From Lithodes maja (taxonomy: Eukaryota > Arthropoda > Malacostraca > Decapoda > Lithodidae), in the NCBI GenBank assembly GCA_037953745.1, contig JBAKBP010007594.1:1-64000 (forward strand): a stretch of DNA of 64,000 bases, written 5' to 3'. Below, in pieces: positions 23,841-33,917 of the stretch. Below the pieces are notes generated by a model, which was not told the origin of the DNA, did not search any database, and saw only the letters and a program-made list of their open reading frames with translations. The number at the start of each line of letters is the position of its first letter. The stretch's first letter is position 1. The position numbers and the translations under genes were made by a program.

Positions 23841-24336
23841 TGTTGGTATAGCCTCCTGTCTTGGCTCGCGGTGTATTTTTGCGCTGGTGCTTGTTGGCTC
23901 GCGTGTGTAGCATCAGCGTAGGGGTCGCAGGGCAGGAGTTGTTGGCTTTGATTAGAAGAAAATTAGGCTACATCTATAGTAGCCGCCAAAAACAACATTA
24001 AAATAAAATATGAAAAATTAAATAAAAACTCTTTCTTTTTAATAACTAATTTTAAGATAATATTGTAGCTGAGTACTGAGTGCAGATGATTTTCCCTCAG
24101 TAGGCTGTGCTTCTTAAAGCTCGCTCTGGGAGCACAATGTTATGAATTACTGTATTATATTTGGGAAGGGTGATAAGATTTTTTTATATAAAAATGTTGT
24201 TGTATTTTTTTTTGAGGAGACTGAGCTTGCATTCCATGAGTGGCAGAGTGGTTAGGAGTGGCAGATTCTAGCGACATTCTGCCTGTTCAGATATGGGCTC
24301 ATGGTTGAGTGTCCCATATCTTGGGGGGGGGGGGGG
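23841..24336 (+). other. A1 3' internal region and polypurine tract
   Basis: A1 sequence resumes after the LINE ('tgttggtatagcctcctg') and matches the A2 region 9102-9590 in reverse complement. It is non-coding. It ends ATATCTTGGGGGGG, the polypurine tract at about 24317-24336, here a long G run. The first two bases of the LTR (TG) seem lost or merged with the run. Confidence 0.8.
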
Positions 24337-26673
24337 TGACGCCTCCCGGCGTTAGCAGAATGGTTGCGTGGGGCATTGCAGCTCGCTAGTGCTCGCCAGG
24401 ATGGGGGGATAGGCTACAGTTGTCCTAGAATGATCTGCTTTATTTCATTAGTGTCGTGTTGCCACAGACAGTCTAGAAGTGGTCTTTGTTTTGGTCTCTG
24501 ACCGCGCCTTATATTTTATATTCGCTATAATATAAATGTTGCTTGTGTGGGAGGCGAGCGAGAGAGTGTGAGGGAGTACACCCGGCAGCGAGGTGAGCTA
24601 TGACGCGGCTCGCTTGGGCGCTGACGGCGTTGGCGGCCGGGTGGTCAACTAGTCCCTTCCCGTCGCTGCCTCGTGTTTTTTACCAGCTCAGAGCTTGCCT
24701 GACACGCGTATCGCCTACATTCTTTGCAATTCTGTCCCCCATACTCGCTACTTTGCATACTATTTCTCTCTCTCGACTTCTCCTTTCTCATTCTCTAATC
24801 TTTATTAAACTCAACATCCCTTCTGGTTTCAGCATAGACGTTCACCGTCGACCAGTCGTATTGTACGCGAAGCTCTCAGATATTTCCATGTATTAGGTTA
24901 AGGAGGTATTATGCTTTATTGAGGTTTAGAGAGAGGGACTTTTCCGTATGTGTCCTCTCTCGGGAAGGTTGTAGACCGGTATATGTCTCCCTTGCAAGGT
25001 GTTGAGTGATTCTGCTTGGTTATCTAAAGCTAGACTAGGGGTAAGGTTACTGTGTCGTTGTCTCCGATGTGTGCAGTGTTAGCTAAGCTCTGCATGACAT
25101 CGACAGGTACTGTGGGAGCCTAAGTTGTCTTCGGGTTGGTTTACTTTGCGAGCACAGCGCTGTGGTGTGAGAGGGCCATAGCCTATCCCTCACAACATAG
25201 TGCTGCCTCTTTGTGTTGACTTCTGAGGGATCGCCAGGATAGAGCTAGGTACTAGAGACCTAGATTTATCAAGAGAGCATCCCCGTCATATAACGTAGTC
25301 TTCATTATACCACCCTTGGACAACGTTAGGCTACGAGCCGCATGCTCGCCCATTGTTGCCCTGCCTTGATACCCCAGCTAGACTTTATTAACCTCTGAAG
25401 TGCGCACGGGGGTAAATGAAAACCTCCCCCTGTGCTGACGTATTTGAGGTTTTTCGTCACTAAAATATTCATTGTACCATTAATAGCATTAATAATTATC
25501 CATATGCGCCTATTATGGGTTGATTATAAAGGTATTAACCTGAAACAACAATAAAACGAGTGAAAACAGCGTTTGGATGGTCAAAATCGGAGATATAGCC
25601 CGCGAGTTGTATAATCTATGGGTGAGGCAAACTCCTTTCCCGCCAATTTCCCCCAAGGCCACTGAGACACAGTCGATCGATACTCTCTCTCTCTCTCTTG
25701 CACTCGATGGCCATCAGTGATGACAACACCCTGCTTGCAACTTGCTAATGTTAGCACGAAAATATACCTCAGAATAAGGGAATAATAGGGAAAATAGGTG
25801 ATAACTGAGGAATAGGAGGAAAGTGGGGAAGGAGGGGAGGTAGAGGACTGAGATTTTGCATGGCCCAGGGGCCAAAAAAAAAAAAAAAATAAAAAAAAAA
25901 AAAAAAAATAAAAAATATTTTTTTTTCGATGTAAAAAGTTGATTTTTAGTTTTACTTACTCCAGAGAGTCTTCCCGCAGTCCGCCGGCCGAACTCTAAAG
26001 AGTCTTCCCGCAGTTCCCGGGTTAACTGAGCAGACACTGGTTAGAGATAAGCCCCATTATTATATGTATCAGCATTATTATTCACTGCACTTTTGAGCCG
26101 AGGTTGTTGTTGAGTTGCACAACCCGAGTAGGCTGTTGCGTTGTGTCACAAAGCATTTCTTTAGTTGTCGAGCATTACTACCTTTGCGCAGTCTTTATTA
26201 TTCGCCTGCCTATTATTACTATATGTCCTAGCATTTATTGTGACCCGTATTCTGCATTATAATTGTTCAAGATTCTTTACGAACATCTTCCCAGCATCAG
26301 ACTTATTTCAGAAGTTTCCAGTTGATGTTGTAGGACTAGTATTGCACTTTCTTTAATACAGGAGTGCCAGTTATTTGAGTATCTACCGTAACGTTAATTA
26401 ATCACGTTAACTATCTTTTCTTTGTGTAACATAATCGAGTAATCTTTTACTGTTTGAGAATAGGCTGTTTCATTGAGCGTCAGCCTAGTGTGTGTGCACC
26501 AGTTACCGAGTCATAGGATACCTCGTTGTCCAAGCACGACTCAGGGCGGTAATGGTGTTTTGTTTTCCAGTGTTTAAGGCAGGGGTTGGATCTAGTGTTA
26601 CCGTTGTTGCTTTTTGCCATTATCTAGTCCAATGTTGAAGAGCCCTGTGTCTTTGAGAACCTGGATCGTAACA
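24337..26673 (+). repeat. A1 3' LTR, interrupted
   Basis: Starts TGACGCCTCCCGGCG and ends CTGGATCGTAACA. It contains the TTAA-flanked insertion 25392-26021; without it the LTR is about 1.7 kb. The bases just after it (26676 onward) are a primer binding site, so this LTR also served as the 5' LTR of a second unit. Confidence 0.9.
25392..26021. mobile_element. Non-autonomous piggyBac-like element, 630 bp
   Basis: Flanked by TTAA on both sides (25388-25391 and 26022-26025). The other family A LTRs (for example around 15760) have a single uninterrupted TTAAC at this spot, so the insertion is certain. The ends are CCTCTGAAGTGCGCACGG and, in reverse complement, CCCGGGAACTGCGGGAAG, imperfect terminal inverted repeats sharing GAA.TGCG. 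The right end has a direct repeat of AGAGTCTTCCCGCAGT. It contains two long A-rich runs and a CT tract but no coding region. TTAA target use is the piggyBac signature; the class call is inference. Confidence 0.75.
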
Positions 26674-26839
26674 AATGGCGACCTAGCTCAGGATCTTGTG
26701 AACTAAGAGATAATTGCAGGATTGTTGTGGTCATTTGTTTTATTGAGGAATATAGTGGGCACGTTAGATTTTTTTTGGCAAAGTAGTATAGCACTTGAGA
26801 GTCTTCAGACATTTTTGGCGAGTGAATAGTGCTACATAG
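26674..26839 (+). other. Start of a second family A internal region, cut by element C
   Basis: The primer site TGGCGACCTAGCTCAGGA (26676-26693) and the following leader match 16413-16575 nearly exactly. The match stops at 'gctacatag', where element C begins. The rest of this second A internal region is not seen on the far side of C. Confidence 0.85.
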
Positions 26840-28643
26840 TGTTACGGCTGGATCGGCAATACATATTCGGGATTCTTGATCGTAGGACAGAAATGGCTTA
26901 TGTGACAACGACACGCTCGATTCCAGTCCCAAATACTATATGCTCCAGACAACAAAAGCACCAACGCCCTACAGAGTTATCGTCTATGGTAACGAGGTAC
27001 CTTAACTCGGCGAAAGTGTACAACAGGGGTAGGCTATGAGGCTAAACTCCCTCAGACATTTATAGGTTACGTTATTACTAAAGAAATGCAATACTCAAGA
27101 AACTACGTTAATATTAAGCCTCTAATAATGTAGAATAGAAGCAGGCTAAAGGTATGACAGTGAAATGCTAAATGACAAATGTACACGCCTACTTGAAAGC
27201 GCGTGCACTAGAATAACTGTCCCCTACTAACATGCACTAGCATGTAGCATACAAGATGTTCATGATCCAGTAGATACCTAATAATACACATGGAAGGAAC
27301 ATAAATAGTAGTCACTTATTATAAGAATGAATCTATACTTGGAATAACTAAAAGGTTGCAGGCAAGAGTACTGCGCCGGTAGCCTACTACCGCATAGGCT
27401 ACTTCGCTTCTCTCACTCTGTCTCCCCTCTGAGTCCGTATGCGCCCTACGCAACAGAACTCCGGACACAGCAGCAAAACGACAGTGCAGTTAATTGATAC
27501 ATGAAAGTATTAATAGTGTTGTCTTGTGTGTGAGTAATGTGTATTGTAAAGTGTTACATACATAAACTTAAAGAGAGCTGCAATGCATAGTAAAATAAAG
27601 ATATAACCCACTCATCATCCCCATGTGTTCTAGCTAGCAGGCCAAGTCACAGGAACAACGAGTCCCAGCACCGAAAGCGAGAACCCAGGAAAAGACTGCA
27701 GAGAACACAAGGACAGATAAATTACGTTACTCTACTATACCGGCACTACGAGCGAGCTGTAGTCTCTGGTACTACACTCGCTCCTGGCTCGGTAGGCAAA
27801 TCAAGGCTAAGTCCTCGCCCCTCTACAGACAACTCCTGGGCATGGTCGGGCTCTTACACATGGCACTAGTCTAGTCACAAATTGGATGATGAGCTGGGCA
27901 TATAACTCGTGAACATGTAGAACGTTCACCAACTATCCTCATCAAGAAGATCGCTGTTCACATTAACCCCTTAAATCTAATACATGTAAATATATGCTTG
28001 TCCTAAGAGTAATACGAGAGGTGAGTGCTGAAACTCCTTTAGGACCTCAAGGGAAGGTTATGCATTTAAATAGAGAGAAGAATGAAATGAGAGTAATGTC
28101 GTCAGAGAGAAAGAGTGCAACCGTGAGAAGTTGGGAGAGAGGGCAAGGGATGTTAGAATCTCAAAGGTTCTAGGCAACCTGATCATGGAACACACAGCGA
28201 GCCTCCAGGCAATGTGCAGTACGACAACATGGGCAGCCCAGGCAGCATAGGCAGGCGGCAATGGACTACCAACCCTGTCGCGCCTAGCTATAAGCGCAAG
28301 GCTGCCAACCAGTCCATACGTCTGGCAACCACCCCCCCGGCAGCGTGGCGCATTGCTACCCTCTCGCTCTGAAGCCTAACTCACTCTCTCTCTCTGAACT
28401 CCCATTGTCTTATCTATCAACTTCTCTATCGATACTACATATTAAATGGAAGGTCTCGACATGGCTTAAAACAAAACCCACCACTGGTTAGCACATGACG
28501 AGACCTTTGCAGAGATACAAAGAACATAGTTATACGTTGTCACACTCAATATAGGCAGCCAGCACGGTACAGTGGTACGGGCGGTACAGTGGAGTACCAA
28601 GGAGTACAATCAGGTTGCGTTGCCACGCACTGGGTGCGTCACA
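26840..28643 (-). repeat. C 3' LTR
   Basis: Bounded by TGTTACGGCTGG and GTGCGTCACA on the plus strand, 1804 bp, pairing with 42484-44287 at equal length. It shares only its ends and overall size with the A and D LTRs. Confidence 0.92.
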
Positions 28644-28924
28644 GCCCCCCCAAGATTTTAGATAATCGACCTTAGAAGCATTATCAAAATCTGACAGGCA
28701 ACCAACCGACCTGCTACCCTTAGCTGCCACTAATTGCAAAAGGTGCACAACAACTGAAGTGTGAATTATACATAAAACACAATATCGCATGCATCATGCT
28801 ACAACAATAAAGACTTACAAAACTAAAAAAAAAAATTCTCGTTTATTTTATTGTTTTAAAATCTTTTTGGACGGCGTTATGATAGCCTAATTTTACTCCT
28901 GCTCAACCCACACACCGTGCACGA
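28644..28924 (-). promoter_or_regulatory. C polypurine tract and 3' non-coding region
   Basis: On the minus strand the tract TAAAATCTTGGGGGGGC lies directly before the LTR start TGTGACGC. Between it and the pol stop is about 270 bp of AT-rich non-coding sequence. Confidence 0.75.
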
Positions 28925-31900
28925 CTATCCTGGATCATCAACCCTTGATAGACAATCTGCTATCACGTTCTCACTCCCGGCAATATGCTGAATGTTGAGA
29001 TTATACTCTTGGAGCATTAGGGACCACCTGGTCAACCGCATATTCCGATTGTGAAACTGATTTAGGAATTTCAAGGGATGATGGTCCGTATAAATAGTCA
29101 CTACCGGGCCGTAGGCTGGAACATAAACTTCGAAATGTTTGAGCGACAAAACGATAGCAAGAAGCTCCTTCTCTATAGTCGAGTAATTCCTTTGTGCCGA
29201 ATTAAACTTGCGAGAAAAGAAGCTCACTGGGTGTTCCAAGCCCTCGGAATCAGTCTGCAGTAACACTGCCCCGGCACCCACACCGCTGGCATCAGTCGCC
29301 AGCTGAAAACTCCTGGAGAAGTCTGGGGCTCTCAAAATCGGATGTGTACACAGCAGGTGCTTGACTAGGTCGAAAGCCCTCTGACACTCCGCAGCCCAAC
29401 AGAACTTCACTGACTTCGACAGTAGATCAGTTAACGGTGCTAAGACAGTAGAGTATCCCCGGATGAAGCGCCTATAATAGCCTATCATACCTAGGAACCG
29501 CATGACCTGGCGCTTAGTGGTGGGCCTGGGAAACATATTGATAGCCTGTATCTTGCTCAGGGGGGGGCACACCCGGCCTAACCCGACCACGAAGCCAAGA
29601 TACTGCACAGTAGCCTTTACAAACTCGCACTTCCTCAGGTTCACCACCAGCCCAGCATCGTGCAACTTCCCAAACAGGGTCTCTAAGTGCCTTAGGTGAT
29701 TTTCAAAATCGTCATCATACACTATCACGTCATCAAGGTAGACCGTGCAGTTAGGGATTTCGTCACAAATATCGTTCATCAGGTTCTGAAACGTGGCAGG
29801 TGCGTTCTTAAGCCCATAAGGCATTACGTTACATTGGTAGGTCTTGCCATCTACCACAAAACCACAAACTTGCTTAGCTCGGTCCGACAGGGGTACTTGC
29901 CAGTAGCCTTTTACAAGATCAATTTTAGTAAGGTACTTTGCATTCCCTATCTTGTCCACGCTGTCGTCAACTCGAGGCAAAGGGTAAGGGTTGGTAGTGG
30001 TCAAGCCATTTAGCCTACGAAAATCTATGCAGAACCGCACCTTGCCGTCAGGTTTTGGCTGCAACGTGACGGGTGATGTCCACTTCACATAACCTTCAGT
30101 GATCATCCCTCTCTCAACCATGTACTTTAACTCCTCCCGTAAAGCTGGCAACTTTACCGGGGGCACACGGTAGGGCACTGACTTGAAGGGCACATTATCA
30201 CCGACGTCCACGTCGTGCGTTACCTGAGTAGTGAGACCTGGGTGTTCGGCGAAAACAGAGGGGTATGACCTGAACAGGCCTAGGACAGCAGCACCCTGGT
30301 GCTCAGGCAGGTGACTTACAGCTTGCCTAGCCTCTTGTTCAGTATTCCCCGCCCACTGTTCCGCGGAAATGACACAGTCCCAGCTATCCTCCTCAGCAGC
30401 ATGACTGTCCCCACCTCCTTCTCCACCCTGGCCGCTGCAGGCCAGCACAGGGACAGTGAGAGGCTCTGAGGGGCGTCTCACATACTCTTTCATGAGGTTA
30501 ACATGACATAACTGATGTTTTTTTCTACGGTCAGGTGTTGCAACGAGATAATCAAGGTCGGACAGTTTCTTAGCCACCACATACGGCCCAATAAACTTGG
30601 CAGAAAGGGGGTGTCCAGGCAAAGGTAAAAGCAACATTACCTCCTGACCCACCGAAAACTCCCGAAGCTTCACCTTGGCGTCATACTGGTGCTTCATGAC
30701 CGCCTGTGCATTAACCAAGTTATTACCTGCCGCTGCCATGCAACCTATAAGTCTCTCCCGGCTCTCAAGGATATATTTAAGTACAGACCCCGGCTTCTCT
30801 TCGCCCTCCCAGATCTCTTTCACCATACTTAAAGGTCCTCTCACATTATGGCCAAAGACTAGTTGATTTGGACTGAACCCCAGGCTCTCTCCTGGGACTT
30901 CACGTGCAGCGAACAGAACATACGGCAGACCCAAATCCCAATCAGTGTCATGTTCTGCACAGTAACAGCGTAGCATACTCTTCAGGGTCGAGTGCCACCG
31001 CTCCAAGACTCCCTGACTCTCGGGATGGTAGGCTGACGACACTACAGAACATATACCGTGCAACTGAAGGGTTTGCTTGAACAATTTGGATGTAAAATTG
31101 CTCCCCTGGTCTGACTGCACCTCACGTGGAAATCCATAACGGGAACAGAACAATAATAAGTTTTTAACAACTGCCTTTGCCGAGCCGTTTCTCATGGGGT
31201 ATGCGTCCGGGTATCTCGTAGCCACATCCATGATTGTCAACAGGAATTTATTGCCACTACTAGTAGGCGGGAAAGGGCCAACCAAATCTACTACAACTTT
31301 GCTGAACGGAGGCCCGGTGACAGGTATAGGAAACAAAGGTGCCTTCGGGATGGTCTGGTTAGGCTTCCCCGTTGTCTGGCAGGTCGCACACCCCGCCACC
31401 CATGCACAGACATCAGCCTTGACCCCAGGCCACCAGAAAAACCTGCCCAATGCCGCCAATGTTTTTGTTACCCCCAAATGACCCGCCACCGGCACATCAT
31501 GCGCCAGACACAATAAGGACTCTCTATACTTATTTGGAACAACCACCTGGTCTACTACCCTCGCACCGCCCTCCCACTTCGATTTGGGGTCTAGAAATCT
31601 GCGGTACAATATCCTGTTGAGCCTAAAGAAATCTCCCGGCTTCGCATCCCCATCTTCCTCCAACTCTATGGCACCATTGCTATAACGAGCTAGGCTAGCG
31701 TCTTGCAGCTGCTGCTCACTAATGTCCCTGGGCGTCAATGCATCAAGATGGTTTTGTAATAAGACATTACCCCGGCTAGTAGGCTCTACTGCCTTAGTGG
31801 CTCTCGCTACAGCTCTTGCCTCACGCGAAGTCTTACCCAACTCTGCCTTGTTACACACCATATCTGGGCCAGAGTCAACTCCCGTGTTTATTATAGGTCC

Positions 31901-33913
31901 AAGTACCGAATCACCGAGAAGTGCAGCAGAATCAATGTCCCTTTTCCTGCCCTTAGCAACCTTCTCCTGATCCTTCCTCCACTGTCCCCGAGGTTGAGTG
32001 CTAGGCTGTGCAGGAGCCGCAGAGCGAGATCGGGTTACCACACAGGCCATCTCATCCTGTTGGCACCTCCCAACCCATTCCCGATTCTCACCATCCACGT
32101 CGGCCGCCCTCTCGGCAACGACTAAGGGTGGAGTCCCGGAAGTGGGCACCGCAAAGTCGTTGCCGAGAAGAAGGTCGACGCCCTCAACTGGCAAACACTC
32201 AACGATCCCTACATCCAGCTCCCTGCACACCTCTCCCACTCTCAACTCCAACCTCACAAGTGGGTATGACCTCGTAGCATTTATACCCTGCACCACAACA
32301 ACTCTGGCCGCATTTATCGGTTTCCCTGTGAAGTTCCTCAACAAAGTTTGCGAAGCCCCCGTATCCCTCAGCAAGTCAACCCTCCGTAGTTCACTCCCCC
32401 AGCTCACAAACCTGTGTCCCCGATGGTTACAGAAAGTGTCCCGGACAGGTGTCGAGCCTTCCGTACGCTTCTTTACCGCGTGTGCCTCAGCTGCTGACAA
32501 CCTACCCCGGGCAGTTGCTGCAGCCTTCAGAGACACACCGATACTGTGAACCAATGACACCGGCTTAGCGGGAGTGTTACTAGGGCACTCACGTGAATAA
32601 TGGCCTAGCTTCTGACATTTGTAACATTTCACATCCCCAATGGGCTTCTTCCCTTGTGCGGGCGAAGAAGGGGCCTGACCTTTAGTAAACGGGAGAGGCT
32701 TGTGTTTGTAGGTGTTATTAGGTGCAATGCTTTTAGTGTGGTTATGTGTGTCATAGGATTTGTTATTATCGAAAACTCTGGTGGGTGGGGTATAGCGCCC
32801 CTTCTGCCCTGACTCAGCCCTCTGAGCGGCACCGCAACCACGAATCAATGATAATCTGAGGTCTGCCATCTTGGCAGCCTCCTCTACTGTCTTGGGACAT
32901 TTTTCCTTAATGTTCAGCGTTAGATCGGTTCCAGTACATTTGTAAAACTGTTCCAGATAGAAAAGTTGCTTAATTTCCTCAGCCGACTCTGCGTGCTCGG
33001 ACCGAAACCAGTTATTACCTGCATCTGTTAAGTCCCGTGCGTGCTCCATAAAACTGACGTCGCTCTTCTTATTCACGCCACGGAACTTCAATCTATAAGT
33101 TTCGGGTTGCAGTTCGTAGGCCCGGAGCACAGCCTCCTTCACCAGTCCATACACGACACTCTCGTCCAGTGACAGTGCATCGTAGGCTTTCAACCCCTTA
33201 CCCACTAGACGTGATGAAACTAATGCTGCCCATTTAACCTCCGGCCAGTCATACTCACGACACTTCTTTTCGAAACGAGCAAAAAACTCAGTCACTGCTG
33301 TCTCATCAAATGCGGGTACTAACTTGATTAAATGCGAAAGTGAGTCTGTAACCCGGTGCCCACCACCGAGATGACGCCCCGTGGTCTCTACTCTAGACTT
33401 CTCGACATCCATTTCAGCCTGGTACCTGGTTGCATCCTGATTGGCTTGGATTCTAGCAACCTCTATGCGTTCTATACTAGACTGTTGACTCTCTTGCAAC
33501 TTAAGCTTAGCTAGTTCTAGCTGAAATAACATCTCAGGAGACAGGCCTGGGGGGGGGGGAGAGCACAAAACGGGGGATCCACACCGAGACGTGTTTACGG
33601 GTAAGCCAGCTTGCCATTGAGAACCCTCCTGCTGCATCGTGCTAAGAATCGCTGGCTGAGGGCCCAGCTCAGGGGTAGAGTGGAATGGAGGCTTGGAGGG
33701 AACCCCCCAAGACCCCACTCCACCCACCGCCCCATCGCCATCACCCAACAAACATGCCACCAAATTCTTCTTGGGCCAACTGTCAGGACAGTCCCGCCCC
33801 AAAACCGTGGCTAAACAGCGAAGACCGTAACAATCAATAGCCTGCAGGCGCTGTTCGGTCAAAGGTGTCTGCAAAAATGCCCGGGCATCCCTCTCTCCAC
33901 TTATAACACTCCC
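28925..33913 (-). CDS. Element C Gag-Pol polyprotein, domain order PR-IN-RT-RNase H
   Basis: One open frame of about 1,660 codons; residue numbers count from the TTG codon at 33874, which is not the true start. Gag has a helical segment (about 112-165), a capsid-like region (185-270) with the SCAN-like VKEAVLRAYELQPETYRLKF, and a CCHC knuckle (C417, C420, H425, C430). Protease DTGA is at 504-507. Integrase has an HHCC finger (H792, H799, C829, C832), catalytic D863, D922 and E958 (35 residues between the last two) and GPY at 1096-1098. RT follows, with FCIDFRRLN (about 1281-1289), MPYGLKNAPATFQ and YLDD (1379-1382). RNase H closes with ATDAS (D1528), the E1568-E1570 region, YTDHHP (D1597) and D1640, ending VDDPG. 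All catalytic residues are present, and Gag and Pol need no frameshift. Integrase before RT is the reverse of normal Ty3/gypsy order and defines Gmr1-like elements. The first 27 codons of gag lie beyond the D1 insertion. Confidence 0.93.
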   Translation of the reverse strand, partial: GSVISGERDARAFLQTPLTEQRLQAIDCYGLRCLATVLGRDCPDSWPKKNLVACLLGDGDGAVGGVGSWGVPSKPPFHSTPELGPQPAILSTMQQEGSQWQAGLPVNTSRCGSPVLCSPPPPGLSPEMLFQLELAKLKLQESQQSSIERIEVARIQANQDATRYQAEMDVEKSRVETTGRHLGGGHRVTDSLSHLIKLVPAFDETAVTEFFARFEKKCREYDWPEVKWAALVSSRLVGKGLKAYDALSLDESVVYGLVKEAVLRAYELQPETYRLKFRGVNKKSDVSFMEHARDLTDAGNNWFRSEHAESAEEIKQLFYLEQFYKCTGTDLTLNIKEKCPKTVEEAAKMADLRLSLIRGCGAAQRAESGQKGRYTPPTRVFDNNKSYDTHNHTKSIAPNNTYKHKPLPFTKGQAPSSPAQGKKPIGDVKCYKCQKLGHYSRECPSNTPAKPVSLVHSIGVSLKAAATARGRLSAAEAHAVKKRTEGSTPVRDTFCNHRGHRFVSWGSELRRVDLLRDTGASQTLLRNFTGKPINAARVVVVQGINATRSYPLVRLELRVGEVCRELDVGIVECLPVEGVDLLLGNDFAVPTSGTPPLVVAERAADVDGENREWVGRCQQDEMACVVTRSRSAAPAQPSTQPRGQWRKDQEKVAKGRKRDIDSAALLGDSVLGPIINTGVDSGPDMVCNKAELGKTSREARAVARATKAVEPTSRGNVLLQNHLDALTPRDISEQQLQDASLARYSNGAIELEEDGDAKPGDFFRLNRILYRRFLDPKSKWEGGARVVDQVVVPNKYRESLLCLAHDVPVAGHLGVTKTLAALGRFFWWPGVKADVCAWVAGCATCQTTGKPNQTIPKAPLFPIPVTGPPFSKVVVDLVGPFPPTSSGNKFLLTIMDVATRYPDAYPMRNGSAKAVVKNLLLFCSRYGFPREVQSDQGSNFTSKLFKQTLQLHGICSVVSSAYHPESQGVLERWHSTLKSMLRCYCAEHDTDWDLGLPYVLFAAREVPGESLGFSPNQLVFGHNVRGPLSMVKEIWEGEEKPGSVLKYILESRERLIGCMAAAGNNLVNAQAVMKHQYDAKVKLREFSVGQEVMLLLPLPGHPLSAKFIGPYVVAKKLSDLDYLVATPDRRKKHQLCHVNLMKEYVRRPSEPLTVPVLACSGQGGEGGGDSHAAEEDSWDCVISAEQWAGNTEQEARQAVSHLPEHQGAAVLGLFRSYPSVFAEHPGLTTQVTHDVDVGDNVPFKSVPYRVPPVKLPALREELKYMVERGMITEGYVKWTSPVTLQPKPDGKVRFCIDFRRLNGLTTTNPYPLPRVDDSVDKIGNAKYLTKIDLVKGYWQVPLSDRAKQVCGFVVDGKTYQCNVMPYGLKNAPATFQNLMNDICDEIPNCTVYLDDVIVYDDDFENHLRHLETLFGKLHDAGLVVNLRKCEFVKATVQYLGFVVGLGRVCPPLSKIQAINMFPRPTTKRQVMRFLGMIGYYRRFIRGYSTVLAPLTDLLSKSVKFCWAAECQRAFDLVKHLLCTHPILRAPDFSRSFQLATDASGVGAGAVLLQTDSEGLEHPVSFFSRKFNSAQRNYSTIEKELLAIVLSLKHFEVYVPAYGPVVTIYTDHHPLKFLNQFHNRNMRLTRWSLMLQEYNLNIQHIAGSENVIADCLSRVDDPG

Positions 33914-33917
33914 CTCC

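Larger units (their letters stand above)
6814..26673 (+). mobile_element. Retrotransposon A1 (Gmr1-like, family A), split by three insertions
   Basis: An LTR element on the plus strand. The 5' LTR is 6814-7410 plus 15303-16410, the internal region runs from 16411 to about 24336, and the 3' LTR is 24337-26673. A second copy of the family (A2) sits in the 5' LTR, a LINE in the pol region, and a TTAA-flanked element in the 3' LTR. Each insertion is shown by a target duplication and by comparison with the uninterrupted relative. Without the insertions the LTRs are about 1.7 kb. Gag and Pol are frameshifted and the RT core is missing, so the copy is dead. The 3' LTR is followed by a second primer binding site and leader (26674-26839), so the structure was LTR-internal-LTR-internal. 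I cannot confirm a target duplication for A1 itself, because its right end is not flanked by host DNA. Confidence 0.85.
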
